DNA of 7,710 nucleotides from contig DASWAT010000204.1 of the NCBI GenBank assembly GCA_036390995.1, positions 1-7,710 on the forward strand, given 5' to 3'. This stretch comes from DASQQQ01 sp036390995. Its GTDB lineage: Bacteria; Actinomycetota; UBA4738; HRBIN12. Each line of letters begins with the position of its first letter. The stretch's first letter is position 1. This document shows positions 5,443 to 7,710 of this stretch, in pieces. A program made the translations under genes and the position numbers. Below the pieces are notes generated by a model. The model made no database searches. It had not been told where the DNA came from and saw nothing but the letters and a program-made list of their open reading frames with translations.

Positions 5443-5663
5443 CCGGGGTTGGATGGGCCAACCCCGGCTGGTCCGGGGGGAGGCGTCGAATCCGGCTCTG
5501 AGGGAAGCGCTCGCGCGCTGAGCCTCGCCCCGCTGATGGCCTTCTCCGGCCCGGCCACGGTGGCCCCGGTTGAGGGAAGTGAGCCGGCCCGCAGCGGCCG
5601 GGCCCGGTTGCAGCACATGAGTGGGAGCCGCGGTTCGGGCTCATCCATCTTGGGGCCGTGGCC
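5443..5663 (+). ncRNA. Predicted IS110 bridge RNA (5' hairpin, target-binding loop, donor-binding loop)
   Basis: The noncoding region folds by eye into three units. (1) A perfect 10-bp hairpin CCGGGGTTGG / CCAACCCCGG (5443-5452, 5458-5467) with loop ATGGG. (2) A stem 5473-5484 with 5539-5549 (11 pairs including G-U, one bulge) enclosing an internal loop and an apical hairpin AGCGC-TCGC-GCGCT (5506-5519); the loop holds CCGGCTC (5492-5498), equal to the left flank 5400-5406, and CCCCGCTGAT (5528-5537), complementary to 7192-7201. (3) A 12-bp stem 5553-5558 plus 5562-5567 with 5652-5657 plus 5658-5663, enclosing AGGGAA (5573-5578, equal to the right end 7187-7192), ACATGA (5615-5620, complementary to 5405-5410) and a further hairpin (5622-5647). 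IS110 bridge RNAs are known to have one target-binding and one donor-binding loop upstream of the transposase gene. Exact RNA ends are unknown. Confidence 0.7.
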
Positions 5664-5687
5664 AAGCGCGCCTGCCCTCGGCAAGGA

Positions 5688-5712
5688 CCGGGACGGATGC
5701 GCGCGGTCCCGG
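5688..5712 (+). promoter_or_regulatory. Hairpin abutting the transposase ribosome-binding site
   Basis: CCGGGAC (5688-5694) pairs perfectly with GTCCCGG (5706-5712) around an 11-base loop, and its 3' arm touches the ribosome-binding site GGAAGGAG (5712-5719). It could end the bridge RNA or limit transposase translation. Both are inferences from position. Confidence 0.4.
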
Positions 5713-5725
5713 GAAGGAGCATCAG

Positions 5726-7171
5726 ATGGACGAGCGACGGATAGTGGGGCTCGACCTCGGGATCGCGAGCGCCCACACCGCGGTGGTGCTCCGGGCCGAC
5801 GGCACCGAGGCGTGCCGCCGGCGGTGCTCACCCACCGTGGAGAGCTTCACCGAGCTCGAGGCCGCGGCGCTTGAGGGCGCGCCCGAGGGCACGCGCCTGG
5901 AGATCGTGGTGGAGCCAACGGGACCGGCGTGGCTGCCGGTGGCGGTTCACTTCGGCCGCCGTGGCCACAGCGTCTACCGGGTCCCCTCGGCCAAGGCCGC
6001 AGACCTTCGACGGTTCCTCTCCCGCCACGCCAAGTCCAACTCGATCGACGCGGCGACCCTTGCCCGCCTGGCGCTCGTCGATCCGGGCGGGCTCCGGCCG
6101 GTGGAGCTGCCAGGGGCGGACCGGGCCTCGCTCGATCGGCGGGTCCGGGCGGCCGATCGGCTCACGCGCCAGGGCGCCAAGCACAAGGGGCGGATCAAGG
6201 ACCTGGTGCGCACGCTCATGCCGATGTCTCCCCTCACCGGAGAGCTCGGACGAGCAGACCTTGTGGTGCTGGAGCGCTACGCCGACCCGAAGGCCCTGCT
6301 GAGAGCGGGGAAGGCCAGGCTTACGGCCCTGATCGCCCAGGCCTCGACCAACCACCTAGGCGCCGAGCGGGCCGAGCAGTGGCTCGCCGCGGCGAGGGCC
6401 TCGGTGAGGCTCTACGGCGGAGATCAGGCGGTGGGCTTTGCCGATCTCGCCGCCGAGGTGGCGACGGAGATCCGGCTGCTTCGCGCGGTCGAGGCCGAGC
6501 TCGCCCTCCACGCCCGGGCGAGGGAACAGGCCTACCAGAGGGTCGATCCCGAGCAGCTGGCCCGCTCGCTCCCCGGCATCGCCGAGGTGGGCGGCCCGGT
6601 GCTGCAGGCCGCCGTCGGCAGGGCGCACCGGTTCGGGGGTGGCTCGCAGTTCAAGAGCTTCACCGGGCTCACCCCCAAGGCCTCGGAGACCGGGGAAACC
6701 GATCGCAAGGGCCAGCCGATGTCCAAGGCCGGCTCCTCGCTGCTTCGCACACAGCTGCTGCGCTCCGCCGATACCGCCCGGACGATCGACCCCCAGCTCG
6801 CTCAGATCTACTACACGCAGATGGTGGAGCGGGGGGCGAACCACCTGAAGGCACTCTGCGTGGTCGCTTCGCATCTTGCAGAGCGGGCCTGGGCGGTGCT
6901 CGCCCGGGGGACGCCGTATGAGCTGCGCGACACCGACGGCCGACCGGTGAGCCGGCCGGAGGCCAAGGCGATCATCGCCGAGTGCTGGACGGTTCCCGAG
7001 GAGGTCCGCCGCCGGCGCCGCTCGAAGAAAGCGGGGAAGGCCCCTCACCAAGTCCTCATGGGACATGTCCAGGTCAGCGCTCGAGGCGCGACAACGAGGC
7101 GACCTTCCCCTCTGCCCATCCTGGGCAACGGGGATGCCACGGTCAAGAAGGAGATGGCCTCCTCGACTTGA
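5726..7171 (+). CDS. IS110-family RNA-guided transposase/recombinase (DEDD type)
   Basis: 481 residues. The N-terminal RuvC-like DEDD domain (PF01548 type) begins MDERRIVGLDLGIASAHTAVV, with Asp10 and with Glu63 in VVEPTGPAW. The third and fourth acidic positions fall in HAKSNSIDAATLARLA, where Asp108 is present but the residue usually Asp is Asn105. A long helical middle (about 150-270) leads to the C-terminal Tnp domain (PF02371 type): LARSLPGIAEVGGPVLQAAVG (about 276-296), then FKSFTGLTPKASETGETDRKGQPMSKAGSSLLR. The Ser in the PKAS segment lies where IS110 enzymes carry their nucleophilic serine (inferred alignment). A basic RRRRRSKKAGK stretch and a tail of about 50 residues follow. The start is the ATG at 5726, with GGAAGGAG six bases upstream; the frame is open further left but enters the bridge-RNA region. 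The stop overlaps the TTGACA at the right end. No frameshift was seen. Confidence 0.92.
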   Translation: MDERRIVGLDLGIASAHTAVVLRADGTEACRRRCSPTVESFTELEAAALEGAPEGTRLEIVVEPTGPAWLPVAVHFGRRGHSVYRVPSAKAADLRRFLSRHAKSNSIDAATLARLALVDPGGLRPVELPGADRASLDRRVRAADRLTRQGAKHKGRIKDLVRTLMPMSPLTGELGRADLVVLERYADPKALLRAGKARLTALIAQASTNHLGAERAEQWLAAARASVRLYGGDQAVGFADLAAEVATEIRLLRAVEAELALHARAREQAYQRVDPEQLARSLPGIAEVGGPVLQAAVGRAHRFGGGSQFKSFTGLTPKASETGETDRKGQPMSKAGSSLLRTQLLRSADTARTIDPQLAQIYYTQMVERGANHLKALCVVASHLAERAWAVLARGTPYELRDTDGRPVSRPEAKAIIAECWTVPEEVRRRRRSKKAGKAPHQVLMGHVQVSARGATTRRPSPLPILGNGDATVKKEMASST

Positions 7172-7173
7172 CA
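7168..7173 (+). promoter_or_regulatory. Right-end -35 element, half of a predicted circle-junction promoter
   Basis: TTGACA is a perfect -35 that overlaps the transposase stop (TGA 7169-7171). In the linear element it points out of the IS into the 3' end of the convergent pncB gene. If the ends were joined (…GGGAA-TC-ATGTAACGG…), the hexamer 17 bases downstream would be AATCAT (7191-7194 plus 5407-5408), 4 of 6 matches to TATAAT. Assembly of a promoter at the right-end/left-end junction to transcribe the bridge RNA is established for IS110 relatives such as IS621. Confidence 0.5.
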
Positions 7174-7192
7174 CCCGATCCCCGTTAGGGAA

Positions 7193-7710
7193 TCAGCGGG
7201 GGACGCCGGCCCGTCGAAGGGCCTCTGCGCGTGTCTGCTCGGTCAGGCGAAGCAGCGCGTCCGAGAACCGGGGTTGGGGGGGTCGCGGATCCCGGATCCG
7301 GGCCGCGGCCTCGGGCAGCCGGACGATGTCCGACTCGAACAGGCGCCGGGCCGTCTCGACGCTCCGCGGCGGGCCCGCTTGGTGCCCGTCCAGCATGACC
7401 GGCACGAGGAGCGGCTCCGTTCCCGCCGGTACCGGCTCCTCCCGGAGGGCCACCACGTCGCCTCCGGCACCTCGGAAGACCTGCTTGCGGCCGGGCTCGG
7501 TGGCCTTGGCCTCGGACAGCTTCAGGACGGGCCGGCCGTCGAACTCGACCAGCTTGTAGACGGAGTCCAGGTACGGGGCGTCGGCGGAAACGCCGACCCT
7601 CGTGCCCACGCCGAACGCGTCGATGGGCGCTCCCGCCTGCACCAGGCGATCCACGTCGAGCTCGTCCAGTCCGCCGCTCGCGAAGATCCGGACTCCCGCG
7701 AGTCCGGCGT
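7193..7710 (-). CDS. pncB: Nicotinate phosphoribosyltransferase, C-terminal part (runs off the right edge)
   Basis: 171 residues are visible, read leftwards from the window edge; the 5' portion lies outside. NAPRTase makes nicotinate mononucleotide from nicotinate and PRPP with ATP hydrolysis, the first step of the Preiss-Handler NAD salvage route in the cytoplasm. Recognisable conserved stretches in order are RIFASGGLDELDV, APIDAFGVGTRVGVSADAPYLDSVYKLVEFDGRP, and KLSEAKATEPGRKQVFR. The C-terminal region then reads SDALLRLTEQTRAEALRRAG and ends VPR. The stop codon (complement of 7193-7195) coincides with the predicted insertion core of the IS110 element. The coding sequence therefore appears unaltered, but its natural 3' untranslated region has been replaced by the end of the IS. 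Confidence 0.92.
   Translation of the reverse strand, partial: AGLAGVRIFASGGLDELDVDRLVQAGAPIDAFGVGTRVGVSADAPYLDSVYKLVEFDGRPVLKLSEAKATEPGRKQVFRGAGGDVVALREEPVPAGTEPLLVPVMLDGHQAGPPRSVETARRLFESDIVRLPEAAARIRDPRPPQPRFSDALLRLTEQTRAEALRRAGVPR

Larger units (their letters stand above)
5405..7194 (+). mobile_element. IS110-family insertion sequence, about 1.79 kb, apparently complete
   Basis: The element sits between two convergent genes. Boundaries are deduced, not observed against an empty site. Both junctions share TCA (5405-5407 and 7193-7195), and guide-like segments in the noncoding region stop exactly at a TC core. The left end then begins ATGTAACGG and the right end finishes CCGTTAGGGAA. TAACGG (5410-5415) and CCGTTA (7182-7187) form a short subterminal inverted repeat. 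IS110 elements characteristically lack true terminal inverted repeats and recombine at a dinucleotide core shared by donor and target. The predicted empty site would read ...GGACCGGC-TC-AGCGGGG... Contents are a roughly 320-base leader with the proposed bridge RNA, one transposase gene, and almost no sequence after its stop. Confidence 0.8.

Noticed and set aside
5388..5831. Minus-strand open frames opposite the bridge RNA region
   Set aside because: They arise from the GC-rich structured leader, show no protein family pattern, and have no ribosome-binding site that I could support.
5392..7200. CAGCGGG at 5392-5398 and 7194-7200 as a target-site duplication
   Set aside because: The left copy is separated from the junction by six bases (5399-5404), and IS110 elements do not make staggered-cut duplications. 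In the reconstructed empty site the two copies simply lie near each other.

Overview
The window is very GC-rich, and its coding regions show strong G/C preference at third codon positions. Starts include GTG and TTG, and a TAGGCT element of the TAnnnT -10 type lies upstream of two genes. Together with an IS110 transposase of a type I associate with actinobacteria, this suggests a high-GC Gram-positive bacterium (Actinomycetota, possibly an uncultured lineage). That placement is inference; there is no rRNA or marker gene to confirm it.

Layout. 1-290: a junk-like edge with the last 45 codons of a probable DDE transposase (plus strand), a short repeat, and a start-less coding remnant on the minus strand. 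289-1245: two minus-strand membrane-protein genes, a low-affinity iron permease family protein and an unrecognised four-helix protein. 1246-1425: a divergent promoter region. 1426-4359: a plus-strand block with a 58-residue YezD/DUF2292 protein, then a promoter and structured leader, then a complete SsuA/TauA/NrtA-type ABC importer (lipoprotein, ATPase, permease) with overlapping genes. 4426-5391: a LiaF-like membrane protein with a duplicated two-helix N-terminus. 5405-7194: an intact-looking IS110-family element. 7193-7710: the C-terminal part of nicotinate phosphoribosyltransferase on the minus strand, running off the right edge.

The most interesting part is the IS110 element. The roughly 330 bases before its transposase gene can be folded by eye into the three-part plan of an IS110 bridge RNA: a 10-bp 5' hairpin, then two large stem-bounded internal loops. 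The first loop carries a 7-nt match to the left flank and a 10-nt complement to the right flank. The second carries a 6-nt complement to the left end of the element and a weaker 6-nt match to its right end. These matches put the insertion in a shared TC(A) at both junctions, exactly at the pncB stop codon. They also predict that joining the two ends in a circle would bring a TTGACA -35 (in the right end) to 17 bp from an AATCAT -10. IS110 bridge RNAs are an established class; this particular RNA, its guides and its target are read here from sequence alone and have not been tested.

The ABC importer is complete. The adjacent YezD family hints at sulfur (sulfonate or taurine) use, but the substrate cannot be fixed from sequence. 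The two minus-strand membrane genes and the LiaF-like protein have no clear functional link to it.
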